From assembly GCF_007625075.1 (NCBI RefSeq), contig NZ_QMIE01000013.1:59885-123884 (forward strand): DNA of 64,000 bases. The letters run 5' to 3'. A program made the translations under genes and the position numbers. Origin of the DNA: Oceanidesulfovibrio indonesiensis (GTDB lineage Bacteria > Desulfobacterota > Desulfovibrionia > Desulfovibrionales > Desulfovibrionaceae). Positions 36,664-44,987 of this stretch are shown here, one piece after another. Under the pieces are notes generated by a model. The model saw nothing but the letters and a program-made list of their open reading frames with translations. It was not told the DNA's origin and did no database searches. Each line of letters begins with the position of its first letter. Positions within the stretch are counted from its first letter, which is position 1.

Positions 36664-37398
36664 ATGTTTCCGATCCGCGACTCCATCCCCAGAATCCACA
36701 CGCCGTGGGGCGTTTATCTCATCATCGCCCTCAACGCCGCGGTCTTTCTCTTTGAGCTCAGCCTCACGCACGAGCAACTCTTCGAGTTCGTTCATCTGTA
36801 CGGCGTTGTGCCGGCGCGCTACCTCCACGCCGAAGGCACAGTATGGGAACAGCATCCGGGCACCATCCTCAGCCTGTTTTCCTATATGTTCCTGCACGGC
36901 GGATGGATGCATTTCATAGTGAACATGTGGACGCTCTGGATATTTGCAGACAACATAGAGGACGTCATGGGCACTGTGCGGTTTCTGATATTCTACCTGC
37001 TGTGCGGTCTGGCCGCGCTGGGGCTGCACATGGTCTTCAACGCGCAATCCATGATGCCCGTGCTGGGAGCCTCCGGGGCCATCGCCGGAGTCATGGGCGC
37101 TTACTTCCTTCTCTATCCGCATTCCAAGGTACTCACGCTTATCCCCATTATCTTCATTCCATACTTCGTGGATCTTCCGGCTGTAATCTATCTGGGGTTG
37201 TGGTTTCTCATTCAGCTGTCCTCCGGTATATCGTCCGTCGGAGCCGGAGAGTCTGGGGGCATCGCCTGGTGGGCTCACGCAGGCGGTTTTCTGGGGGGAA
37301 TCCTGCTGCTGCCGTTGTTCCGGCAATCGAAGCGCTGCTATTTCTGCTACAACAGTCGCGGCCGGCGCATAGGCGTCGCCCGCTGGAGTGATCACTGA
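36664..37398 (+). CDS. Rhomboid-family intramembrane serine protease
   Basis: A 244-residue membrane protein. The catalytic Ser lies in GASGAIAGV (about Ser-137) and the catalytic His in AHAGGFLGG (about His-205). The WR-like loop region (FSYMFLHGGWMHFIVNMWTLW) and five or six membrane segments complete the fold. A short Cys-containing tail (KRCYFCYNSRGRR) could bind metal. It is seven bases downstream of rluD-coaE, so likely in the same unit. Confidence 0.9.
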   Translation: MFPIRDSIPRIHTPWGVYLIIALNAAVFLFELSLTHEQLFEFVHLYGVVPARYLHAEGTVWEQHPGTILSLFSYMFLHGGWMHFIVNMWTLWIFADNIEDVMGTVRFLIFYLLCGLAALGLHMVFNAQSMMPVLGASGAIAGVMGAYFLLYPHSKVLTLIPIIFIPYFVDLPAVIYLGLWFLIQLSSGISSVGAGESGGIAWWAHAGGFLGGILLLPLFRQSKRCYFCYNSRGRRIGVARWSDH

Positions 37399-37471
37399 CC
37401 TTGTCAGACATCGCTGCTTGCACTATGGCTTACTCGCTCCCCATATTTTTCACACTTTCACGAGAAAACAC

Positions 37472-38362
37472 ATGCGAACAAAACTGAACCTCGTCATGTT
37501 AGCGTTGCTATTCGCAGTATCGGGCTGCTCATTCGCCGGCAACAGTGAGGCCGTATCTCTCGAAAACATCGAACCCGGCGTCCAGAAAGTCACCCCGCTC
37601 GTGGATCGCAACACCTTCCTGCCGCAGAACGAAGCCCTGAAGCCGTGGTATCGAATGTATGACGACCAGACCGGCCAATGGTACCCGGCACGGCAAAATG
37701 CCGCAGGCGAATGGGAGCTGACCAAAAAAGGCGCGGACATGCGCAAAGACGACCTCGAATCCCTGGCCAATCCGGACGAGGACAAGATTACCCAGTGGCG
37801 CAACGACACGACCGGCTTCACCTACTCCCCCCAGCTCATGGACACGAATGCCGAAGGCCAGGGCATCCCGGCGAGGCCGGCGCCGCAGCTGGACCTGGAA
37901 CGCAAACGTGCAGCCGATACCGACACCATCGTCGAGGAACCCGCAACGGAGCCGGCGAACGAGGCTCCCGCCATTCCGGCTTCCGATGAATCCACACCCG
38001 AAAACGCCGTGGAGCGATCCAGTATGGACAACGCTTCCCCAGCCGATCCCGCTTCGATGGATCAATCAGATACGGTTACGTACGGTCTGGCCGGCAATAG
38101 TGCGGCTTCGGACCGGGAGGTGGCGGTCTCAGCGGACGCATCTACCCTCACCCTGGAAGGCATCAACCCCACCTGGGTCAGCGCGCTCATCGACGGCGGC
38201 GGCAAGCGTGACTACTTCATCCGCAGTGGCCAGACCATCGACCTCTTTTTCGGATCGTCACTCAGCCTGGAGGTCGGCGAGTCGTCTTCCGTGGCTGTCT
38301 ACCTGGATGGCGAGCCGTACGAGCTCTCGCCGGAGGGCACGGCGACCATCCGCAAACCCTGA
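37472..38362 (+). CDS. Lipoprotein with RodZ-like (DUF4115) C-terminal domain
   Basis: A 296-residue lipoprotein (lipobox VSGC). It has an alternating acidic and Pro/Glu-rich middle, and ends with a beta-rich domain that resembles DUF4115 of RodZ: LTLEGINPTWVSALIDGGGKRDYFI, GQTIDLFFGSSLSLEVG, VYLDGEPYELSPEG. In RodZ this domain faces the periplasm. The ATG giving MRTKLNL is used. It is unrelated in position to a rod-shape cluster, though it lies 38 bases before korD and may share its transcript. Confidence 0.7.
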   Translation: MRTKLNLVMLALLFAVSGCSFAGNSEAVSLENIEPGVQKVTPLVDRNTFLPQNEALKPWYRMYDDQTGQWYPARQNAAGEWELTKKGADMRKDDLESLANPDEDKITQWRNDTTGFTYSPQLMDTNAEGQGIPARPAPQLDLERKRAADTDTIVEEPATEPANEAPAIPASDESTPENAVERSSMDNASPADPASMDQSDTVTYGLAGNSAASDREVAVSADASTLTLEGINPTWVSALIDGGGKRDYFIRSGQTIDLFFGSSLSLEVGESSSVAVYLDGEPYELSPEGTATIRKP

Positions 38363-38400
38363 GGCTCCAGACGCCAAACACCAACGAAAGGATCGTTCAC

Positions 38401-38685
38401 ATGCCCCCAAAGAAAGGCCAGACATGCGTTTTTGCATACCCGGACTGGTGCAAGGGGTGCGGCCTGTGCGTGGCTTTCTGTCCCGCCAAGGTCTTCGAGC
38501 TCGGGCCCACCGGAAAAGTGCGTGTCATGCACGAGGAGGAGTGCATCAATTGCGGATTCTGCGAGCTCCACTGCCCGGACTTCGCAATCGCCGTCCTGCC
38601 CAAGGGCGAGAATGGCTCCTGCTCGGCTGATCTCCACGTGGCTCAGGAAATCCGTCAGAAAATGAAAGGATACGAGAAAGGATAG
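38401..38685 (+). CDS. korD: 2-oxoacid:ferredoxin oxidoreductase delta subunit (ferredoxin)
   Basis: A 94-residue 2[4Fe-4S] ferredoxin: CKGCGLCVAFCP and CINCGFCELHCP. It is the electron-transfer subunit of the following complex. AAAGGA precedes the ATG. Order is D-A-B-C, common in sulfate reducers. Confidence 0.9.
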   Translation: MPPKKGQTCVFAYPDWCKGCGLCVAFCPAKVFELGPTGKVRVMHEEECINCGFCELHCPDFAIAVLPKGENGSCSADLHVAQEIRQKMKGYEKG

Positions 38686-38689
38686 CCCC

Positions 38690-39841
38690 ATGGCACAAAA
38701 GGCCCGTCGCAAGAACAAGGAACTCTTCGCATTGGGCAACGAAGCCGTCGTCGAAGGAGCGCTTCTTGCCGGCTGCACGTTTTTCGCCGGCTATCCCATC
38801 ACCCCATCCAGCGAGATCATGGAGGTCATGGCCCAGAAGCTGCCCCGCACGGAGAATGGCGCTTTCATCCAGATGGAGGACGAGATCGCGAGTATGGGCG
38901 CAGTCATCGGCGCGTCCCTGGCAGGCCGCAAAGCCATGACCGCCACCTCAGGCCCTGGTTTTTCCCTCATGCAGGAGCACATCGGCTACGCCTGCATGGT
39001 GGAGGCGCCGTGCGTCATCGTCAATGTCATGCGCGGCGGCCCTTCCACCGGCCTGCCCACGTCGCCGGCTCAGGGCGACGTGCAGATGGCGCGCTGGGGC
39101 ACCCATGGCGACCATCCCATCATCGTGCTCTCCGCATCCACCGTGCAGGAATGTCTGGAAATGACCATCGTCGCTTTCAATTTTTCCGAGAAATACCGCG
39201 TTCCGGTCATCCTGCTCATCGACGAAATCACGGCGCACACCCGCGAGAAGATCACCATCCCCAGCGAACGCGACTACGAAATATTCTCCCGTGTGCTGCC
39301 TTCCATGCCGCCGGAGTGGTTCAAGCCGTTCGAGGAAACCACCCGCGGCGTGCCGCCCATGGCCCCAATCGGCTCGGGCTACCGCATTCACGTCACCGGC
39401 CTGACTCACGATCCCCTCGGCTACCCCACCCAGCGGCCCGACGAGGTGGAGGAGTTCACCCATCGGCTGTTCCGCAAGATAGACCAGCACTTCGCGGACA
39501 TCGTGCTCACCGAAGAGTACGAAACCAAGGACGCCGAAGTGGCCGTGGTGGCCTACGGCTCCGTGGCTCGTTCGGCCCACCTGGCCGTGGACCAGGCCCG
39601 CGAGCAGGGCATCAAGGCCGGCCTGCTGCACCTTAAAACCCTGTTCCCATTCCCTCGCGCAGCACTGGAGAAGCTCACCCGCCGCGGCGCCGCCATCCTG
39701 GTGCCGGAAATGAACATGGGCCAGATATCCCGCGAGGTGAAGCGGGTAAACGCAGGACGCGTGCGAGTGCGGACCATCAACCGCGTGGACGGCCAGATCA
39801 TCACTCCGTCGCAAATCCTCAAGAACATCGGCCAGATGTAG
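38690..39841 (+). CDS. korA: 2-oxoglutarate (2-oxoacid):ferredoxin oxidoreductase alpha subunit
   Basis: A 383-residue alpha subunit. Characteristic segments: FAGYPITPSSEIMEVM, EDEIASMGAVIGASLAG, TATSGPGFSLM, GGPSTGLPT, and EMNMGQISREVKRV near the C-terminus. The complex oxidises a 2-oxoacid to acyl-CoA and CO2, reducing ferredoxin, or runs in reverse. The 2-oxoglutarate assignment is by similarity and gene order. Confidence 0.9.
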   Translation: MAQKARRKNKELFALGNEAVVEGALLAGCTFFAGYPITPSSEIMEVMAQKLPRTENGAFIQMEDEIASMGAVIGASLAGRKAMTATSGPGFSLMQEHIGYACMVEAPCVIVNVMRGGPSTGLPTSPAQGDVQMARWGTHGDHPIIVLSASTVQECLEMTIVAFNFSEKYRVPVILLIDEITAHTREKITIPSERDYEIFSRVLPSMPPEWFKPFEETTRGVPPMAPIGSGYRIHVTGLTHDPLGYPTQRPDEVEEFTHRLFRKIDQHFADIVLTEEYETKDAEVAVVAYGSVARSAHLAVDQAREQGIKAGLLHLKTLFPFPRAALEKLTRRGAAILVPEMNMGQISREVKRVNAGRVRVRTINRVDGQIITPSQILKNIGQM

Positions 39842-39857
39842 AGAGGGAGCGAACCAT

Positions 39858-40697
39858 ATGTCTCAAGTTACCCAGCTTATTCACCAATATCTCAGGCACA
39901 ACAAGCGCTTTCCGCACGTGTACTGCCCCGGCTGCGGCCATGGCATCGTGCTCGGTTCGCTGGTGCGTTCGGTGCACAACCTCGGCCTCTCCAAGGACGA
40001 GGTCTGCCTCGTGGCCGGCATCGGCTGCTCCGGCCGCATGGCCGTATACGTGGACTTTAACACCGTACACACCACACATGGCCGCGCGCTCACCTTCGCC
40101 ACCGGCATCAAGCTCGCCAACCCCGAGCTCACCGTCATCTGCGTCATGGGCGACGGCGACGCCCTCTCCATAGGCGGCAACCACCTCATCCATGCCGCAC
40201 GGCGCAACATCGGCGTCACCGCGCTCATCCTCAACAATAACATCTACGGCATGACCGGCGGGCAGTGTTCCTCCACCACGCCCATGGGCTCGCGCTCAAT
40301 GACCACCCCGTACGGCCAGCTTGAAAACACCTTCGACATCGTGGAACTGGCCAAAGCCGCCGGCGCCAACTACGTGGCCCGCTCCACCGCGTTCCACGCC
40401 AAGATGATGGACGCCCAGATATCCCAGGCGCTCTCGCGTCCCGGCTTCTCTCTCGTGGAGACCTTCTCCCCCTGTCACACCCAGTACGGCCGCAAGAACC
40501 AGTTCAGGACCGTCGTGGACATGTACCAGGATCTCAAAGTCCGCTCCACGCCGCTGGAAAAGTGGAACGAGATGGACCCGGCCAAACGCGGCGACAAATT
40601 CCCCATCGGCGTCTTTGTGGAACGCGACGAACCCGGCCTGGAAGAACGCTACATGGCCATGGCCGAAGGCCTGCGCAAGAAGGAGGCCAACGCATGA
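39858..40697 (+). CDS. korB: 2-oxoglutarate:ferredoxin oxidoreductase beta subunit
   Basis: The thiamine-diphosphate subunit, 279 residues. It has CPGCGHG at the start and the ThDP-Mg motif GDGDALSIGGNHLIHAARRN, with NNNIYGMTGGQ after it. It lies 16 bases downstream of korA. Confidence 0.92.
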   Translation: MSQVTQLIHQYLRHNKRFPHVYCPGCGHGIVLGSLVRSVHNLGLSKDEVCLVAGIGCSGRMAVYVDFNTVHTTHGRALTFATGIKLANPELTVICVMGDGDALSIGGNHLIHAARRNIGVTALILNNNIYGMTGGQCSSTTPMGSRSMTTPYGQLENTFDIVELAKAAGANYVARSTAFHAKMMDAQISQALSRPGFSLVETFSPCHTQYGRKNQFRTVVDMYQDLKVRSTPLEKWNEMDPAKRGDKFPIGVFVERDEPGLEERYMAMAEGLRKKEANA

Positions 40698-41320
40698 ACG
40701 CCAACTCTCATGAACTGAACCGTTTCGAGCTCCGCCTGTCCGGACTTGGCGGCCAGGGCATCATCACGCTGGGCAAGCTGCTGGGCTACGGCCTGGCAAT
40801 CCACCACGGCTACTACGTGACCCAGACCCAGAGCTACGGACCGGAAGCGCGCGGCGGCTCTTCACGCGCCGATCTCGTTATCAGCTCCAACCCCATCAGC
40901 TACCCAAAGACCGAGAACGTGGACCTGCTCGTGGCGCTCTCCCAGGAAGCCTGCAACGAGTACTACGGCGTGCTCAAGCCCAACGGCGTGCTCGTCATCG
41001 ACACCGTCATGGTCACCCAGACGCCCACCAACCGCTTTCTCGGCGCGGAGTTCACCAACTACGCCAAGGACAAGATGGGCAACCCGCTGACCCTGAACAC
41101 CATCGTGCTCGGCGCCATCACGCACCTGCTGCCGTTCGCCCAGCCGCGCCTCATGCGCAAGGCTCTTGAAGAAAACATGCCGGCCAAGATCCTTGAATTG
41201 AATAAGAAGGCTTTCAACCTGGGCCAGCGCGAGGCGAAAAAACGCTTCGGCGAAGCGCCCGAAATATGGAAAAAAGCTGCGGAATACGCCGAGGAGGAAG
41301 TCATCGAGGCGCTCGAATAG
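40694..41320 (+). CDS. korC: 2-oxoglutarate:ferredoxin oxidoreductase gamma subunit
   Basis: Gamma subunit, 208 residues, with LSGLGGQGIITLGKLLG (start of the gamma fold), QTQSYGPEARGGSS and DLLVALSQEA. Its start overlaps the korB stop (ATGA). Together korDABC makes one four-subunit enzyme. Confidence 0.92.
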   Translation: MNANSHELNRFELRLSGLGGQGIITLGKLLGYGLAIHHGYYVTQTQSYGPEARGGSSRADLVISSNPISYPKTENVDLLVALSQEACNEYYGVLKPNGVLVIDTVMVTQTPTNRFLGAEFTNYAKDKMGNPLTLNTIVLGAITHLLPFAQPRLMRKALEENMPAKILELNKKAFNLGQREAKKRFGEAPEIWKKAAEYAEEEVIEALE

Positions 41321-41461
41321 TTTTTCCATTTTTTACTTGACGTTCGCTGCGAACAGGAGGACATACGACCCCGGCCCCGCGGGTTTTGCGCCCCGGGAGA
41401 GTACATTTTACCTGGCCCTCCGAGCCAACGTGACCAGGCCTCCGCGCGCGGAAGGACTTTC

Positions 41462-41491
41462 AGCCCCCGCATGCGCGGGGGCTTTGTTTTT
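41462..41491 (+). terminator. Terminator directly before the SulP ribosome binding site
   Basis: AGCCCCCGC (41462-41470) pairs with GCGGGGGCT (41475-41483), followed by TTGTTTTTT. The GGAG of the SulP gene begins immediately after. It either ends the korC transcript or acts as an attenuator for the SulP gene. Confidence 0.85.
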
Positions 41492-41504
41492 TGGAGCGAA
41501 TTCC

Positions 41505-43172
41505 ATGAACCTTTTTTCCTCCCGAAACGGCACCCGTCCCTTTCTCCCCGCATCCTTCACCACCATCACCCGGCACGGATACGGATTCGGCCCCTTCATG
41601 CGCGACCTCATGGCCGGCCTCACCGTGGGCGTGGTGGCCCTGCCCCTGGCCATGGCCTTCGCCATCGCCTCCGGCGCGCCGCCGGAACGCGGCCTGTTCA
41701 CGGCCATCGTGGCCGGATTCATCATCTCGGCGCTAGGCGGCAGCCGCTTCCAGATCGGCGGTCCCACCGGCGCGTTCGTAGTCATCATCTATTCCATCAT
41801 ATTCGAGCACGGCTACGACGGCCTCGTGCTGACCACGCTCATGGCCGGCGTGCTCCTGCTTATCTTCGGCCTGTTCCGTTTCGGCGCGCTCATCAAGTAC
41901 ATTCCCTATCCGGTCACTACGGGCTTCACCGCCGGCATCGCCGTGCTCATCTTCTCCTTGCAGATGAAGGACTTCTTCGGTCTGTCCATGGCGGACGTGC
42001 CGCCCCAGTTCACGGAAAAATGGGCAGCCTATCTCCATCATGTTTCGACGGTCGACCCGGCCACTGTCGTCATAGCCGTCCTCGCCCTGGCCGCCATCCT
42101 GCTCGTCCGAAGATACAAACCTCGCATCCCGGGGCCAGTCATCGGCGTGCTCCTCGCCGCTCTGGCGGCATGGATGTTCGGACTGGACGTGGAGACCATC
42201 GGCAGCCGTTTCGGCGGCATACCAAGCTCTTTACCAGACGTCGTGCTGCCCGAAATCACCTTCGAACGAATCCGGGAGCTCATGCCCGAGGCCCTCACCA
42301 TCGCCCTGCTCGCCGGCATCGAGTCTCTGCTCTCCTGCGTGGTGGCCGACGGCATGACCGGCGAGAGCCACAATTCCAACGTGGAGCTCTCCGCCCAGGG
42401 CCTGGCCAACATCGGCTCTGTCTTCTGCGGCGGCATTCCGGCCACAGGCGCCATCGCCCGCACCGTGACCAACATCCGCGCCGGCGCGTTCTCGCCCGTG
42501 GCCGGCGTCATTCACGCCGCCGTGCTTCTCGTCTTCGTGCTCCTGCTGGCCGACCTGGCCTCGTACATTCCCCTGGCCAGCCTCGCCGCGGTGCTCGTGG
42601 TGGTATCCTGGGACATGAGCGAAGCGCGCAAGTTTCTGAGGCTCATGCGCGCGCCCAAATCAGACGTGGCCGTGATGTGCCTCACATTCGGCATTACCGT
42701 GCTCGTGGACCTCACAGTGGCTGTATTCGTGGGGGTCGTGCTCGCAGCACTGCTCTTCATGCGACGGATGAGCGAGGTCACGCGCATAGACTCCACGGAC
42801 GAGGAATCATGCCCCTGGACCAGCCCGCAACCCATTCCGGCCGGTGTGCAGATCTACGAGATCGACGGCCCGTTCTTCTTCGGCGTGGCGGACCGTTTCC
42901 AGTCCATCCTGACCGCTCTGCAGGAACCGCCAAAGGTCTTCATCATCCGTTTCCACCAGGTGCCCTTCGTGGATTCCACAGGCATCAACGCGCTGGAATC
43001 CGTGCAGCAGCGCTGCGCAGCACAGGGCGGCACCCTCCTGCTGGCGGACGTTGCCCCCTCGGCCCGCGCCATGATGGAGCGACTCGACACGGACAAACGC
43101 ATCGGGACGAACCGCATCTTCCCCACCCTGGACGACGCGCTTGAAGAAGCCCGGCGGATTGTCGGCAACTAG
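41505..43172 (+). CDS. SulP-family anion transporter with STAS domain
   Basis: A 555-residue membrane protein. The SulP opening GLTVGVVALPLAMAFAIASG-type segment, then GGSRFQIGGPTGAFVV and the NVELSAQGLANIGSVFCGGIPATGAIART stretch, mark the transport domain; a STAS domain follows (from about residue 440, with VPFVDSTGINALESV). Members carry sulfate, bicarbonate or dicarboxylates; which applies here is open. Sulfate import would be expected in a sulfate reducer. A leader of about 180 bases with a terminator precedes it. Confidence 0.9.
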   Translation: MNLFSSRNGTRPFLPASFTTITRHGYGFGPFMRDLMAGLTVGVVALPLAMAFAIASGAPPERGLFTAIVAGFIISALGGSRFQIGGPTGAFVVIIYSIIFEHGYDGLVLTTLMAGVLLLIFGLFRFGALIKYIPYPVTTGFTAGIAVLIFSLQMKDFFGLSMADVPPQFTEKWAAYLHHVSTVDPATVVIAVLALAAILLVRRYKPRIPGPVIGVLLAALAAWMFGLDVETIGSRFGGIPSSLPDVVLPEITFERIRELMPEALTIALLAGIESLLSCVVADGMTGESHNSNVELSAQGLANIGSVFCGGIPATGAIARTVTNIRAGAFSPVAGVIHAAVLLVFVLLLADLASYIPLASLAAVLVVVSWDMSEARKFLRLMRAPKSDVAVMCLTFGITVLVDLTVAVFVGVVLAALLFMRRMSEVTRIDSTDEESCPWTSPQPIPAGVQIYEIDGPFFFGVADRFQSILTALQEPPKVFIIRFHQVPFVDSTGINALESVQQRCAAQGGTLLLADVAPSARAMMERLDTDKRIGTNRIFPTLDDALEEARRIVGN

Positions 43173-43295
43173 CTGGCAGCGCAGAACGAACGCGAGAAGG
43201 CCATCCTTTGCGCATTTTCGTCTTGAAACATGGCTCTGATAATGAAGTCGAACGTTCCTGGAAAGGAGCGGCCGGAAAGAAGCCTTTCCCACCCC

Positions 43296-43336
43296 AAAAA
43301 AAGGGGGAGCGAAGATACAAGAATCTTCTGCTCCCC
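43296..43336 (-). terminator. Terminator of the 79-residue minus-strand gene
   Basis: A long hairpin (GGGGAGC plus GAAGA with TCTTC plus GCTCCCC, 43304-43336), followed on the minus strand by seven T residues. The near-perfect pairing and T-run support the short gene next to it. Confidence 0.85.
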
Positions 43337-43373
43337 GGTTATTTTCGAATAGCTTCTGAGAATTGCCTGTGCT

Positions 43374-43613
43374 TCAGAGTTTTTCCACGAGCAGGGCGTC
43401 CTCGAACTTGGCCGTCAATCTGAACTGCTTGCCGCTTTTGGAAAATTCCCAGGAATTGCCCGGGAATATCTCCGTATCGGGTTCAAAGCCCGAGCCGAGG
43501 AAGACGTTCTTCGCCTCCCCGTTGGACTCCCAATACAGATAGCTCCCATCTTCAAAATTCAGATACTCGCCATGCTTGATCTCGACCGGGATGTTAGCTT
43601 CCGTGTACTCCAT
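43374..43613 (-). CDS. Small acidic protein, unknown function
   Basis: A 79-residue acidic protein (YTEANIPVEIKHGEYLNFEDGSYL at the start). AGGAGG about 6 bases before the ATG and a strong terminator just after the stop make it a real gene. It is not recognised. It could be a cell-envelope or stress-type protein; no membrane segment is seen. It lies next to two phage-tail-like genes. Confidence 0.65.
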   Translation of the reverse strand: MEYTEANIPVEIKHGEYLNFEDGSYLYWESNGEAKNVFLGSGFEPDTEIFPGNSWEFSKSGKQFRLTAKFEDALLVEKL

Positions 43614-43837
43614 ATGCCCCTCCTGCGTTGGAGTTCACATGCCCGCTCGACCTGCGAGACTGACTTTTTCAACGGCCGGTTTTCCTCACAAGGTACTCAC
43701 AGGCCAGCGGCATATTTCCCGCCTCATGGTTACGCATTGTATTGCATACAATTACCGTCCCGCAAGCTTTTTTCACGGTTTCGCGCGTCCGGTTTGCAGA
43801 GCGAACCGAGCCGGAAACCGCACACGCATCCTCGTCT

Positions 43838-44227
43838 TTACGATACTTCCACCAGCACGATGCGCACGTCGCGATAGAGGGTCAGCGATCCGTCGGTCAA
43901 TCCTGGCTCCACCGGACTCGCTGCCACTGCTGGCGGATCCTCGTTGCAGAAGCGCACTCGCGTGGATCGTGCGCCGATGGTCATATCGTACGTCGCCCCC
44001 GGAGCAGACGCCATGGCGGCAAGCCGTTCCAGGATTTCGCGGGTCAACCAGCCGTGTTGCGCGCCTCCGGCCAGAGTGATGCGCGGAGCGGGGGCCGGGC
44101 CTTCCCACACCACGGCCGATCCCTCCAGCGAGGTCTCGGCCACGGTGTGCGGCGTCGCCATGCCGGGGGCGGCGGGTTCAACCACGTGCAGACCACTCAG
44201 GTCGACATCATCCAGAATGATGGCCAT
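43838..44227 (-). CDS. Phage tail-associated-like protein
   Basis: A 129-residue protein I recognise only by pattern: a beta-strand-rich opening (ILDDVDLSGLHV), ITLAGGAQHGWLTREILERLAAMA, and RSTRVRFCNEDPPAVAASPV, seen in prophage tail modules of Desulfovibrio-type genomes. The ATG at 44227 has GAGGAG 8 bases upstream; a GTG at 44236 is the alternative and less likely. The role is inferred by family likeness and by the following gene. Confidence 0.5.
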   Translation of the reverse strand: MAIILDDVDLSGLHVVEPAAPGMATPHTVAETSLEGSAVVWEGPAPAPRITLAGGAQHGWLTREILERLAAMASAPGATYDMTIGARSTRVRFCNEDPPAVAASPVEPGLTDGSLTLYRDVRIVLVEVS

Positions 44228-44324
44228 CAGTTCCACTCCTCGGGTACAGGTATTACTGGGAGCAGATAATATTTACATTTTCGCGCCCCAGTTATAAGGA
44301 CGGCCACGCTCCAGGCGGGGCCAC

Positions 44325-44369
44325 GCGGCGAACGCCGCGGGAGCAAGAAGTTTAAAATTTCTTGCTCCC
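44325..44369. repeat. Two hairpins between the two phage-like genes
   Basis: CGCGGCG, AA, CGCCGCG (44324-44339), followed by GGGAGCAAGAA (44339-44349) pairing with its exact reverse complement (44359-44369). The second arm lies just after the stop of the upstream gene on the minus strand. Probable terminator or processing signal; no T-run follows on the minus strand. Confidence 0.55.
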
Positions 44370-44380
44370 AGTACTAACAA

Positions 44381-44824
44381 CTATCTGCCGCTCAGGTCGT
44401 GCACAAAGCCTATGCCGAAAGTCAGCGTGAAGCCGAAGTACGGCGGCAGCATGTCCGCGTGTTGACGCGTCAGCGGTTTGGTCCACAAGGCGAGGCCCCC
44501 CTGAGTGGTGTCGGCCATTACCTGTCGGCGAACGTCGGCCGCGTATTCGGAAAGTATGCTGTCCGGTTTGTCCCGCTCCATACCGTAGCCGTGCACAGCA
44601 AGTTCCAGTTCGCTCACGCTGAGGGACGGATTTCCGGCAAGCGATCCCTGCAATACCGGAAGGGCCCCGGTGATCGCCACCAGTGGCAGCTGCGTCCCGC
44701 CTGCCATCTCGCCCGCTTCCCGCGGCCGCTCCAGCGCACGGCGCAGTACGCCGCGCACCCAACCCAGCCGTCCCAGTTCGCCCGCCACATGGGCGAGAAT
44801 TTTCTCCCGTTTTGTTGCCGCCAT
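44381..44824 (-). CDS. Phage tail-terminator-like protein
   Basis: A 147-residue protein. The layout (helical N-terminus KREKILAHVAGELGRLGWV, a strand LVAITGALPVLQG, DSILSEYAADVRRQVM, then GGLALW and a final PPYFGFTLTFGIGFVHD) resembles phage tail-completion or terminator proteins. AGGAG lies 5 bases before the chosen ATG; a GTG two codons earlier overlaps that site. No other phage genes flank the pair, so this is a remnant or a domesticated piece. Confidence 0.5.
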   Translation of the reverse strand: MAATKREKILAHVAGELGRLGWVRGVLRRALERPREAGEMAGGTQLPLVAITGALPVLQGSLAGNPSLSVSELELAVHGYGMERDKPDSILSEYAADVRRQVMADTTQGGLALWTKPLTRQHADMLPPYFGFTLTFGIGFVHDLSGR

Positions 44825-44987
44825 TGTCACTCCTCATCTGGATGGTGAACTGCATTCCTGGAGAGTATCGCCGGATGCGCAGGGTAGAACCAGGGGGCAA
44901 CATCGCTCTCTTGACGTTTGTTCCTTGCCACGAATCCCTCTGCCGCGTAATCTGCGAAAAGATCAGAAACCGTTTCCCACGCCGACC

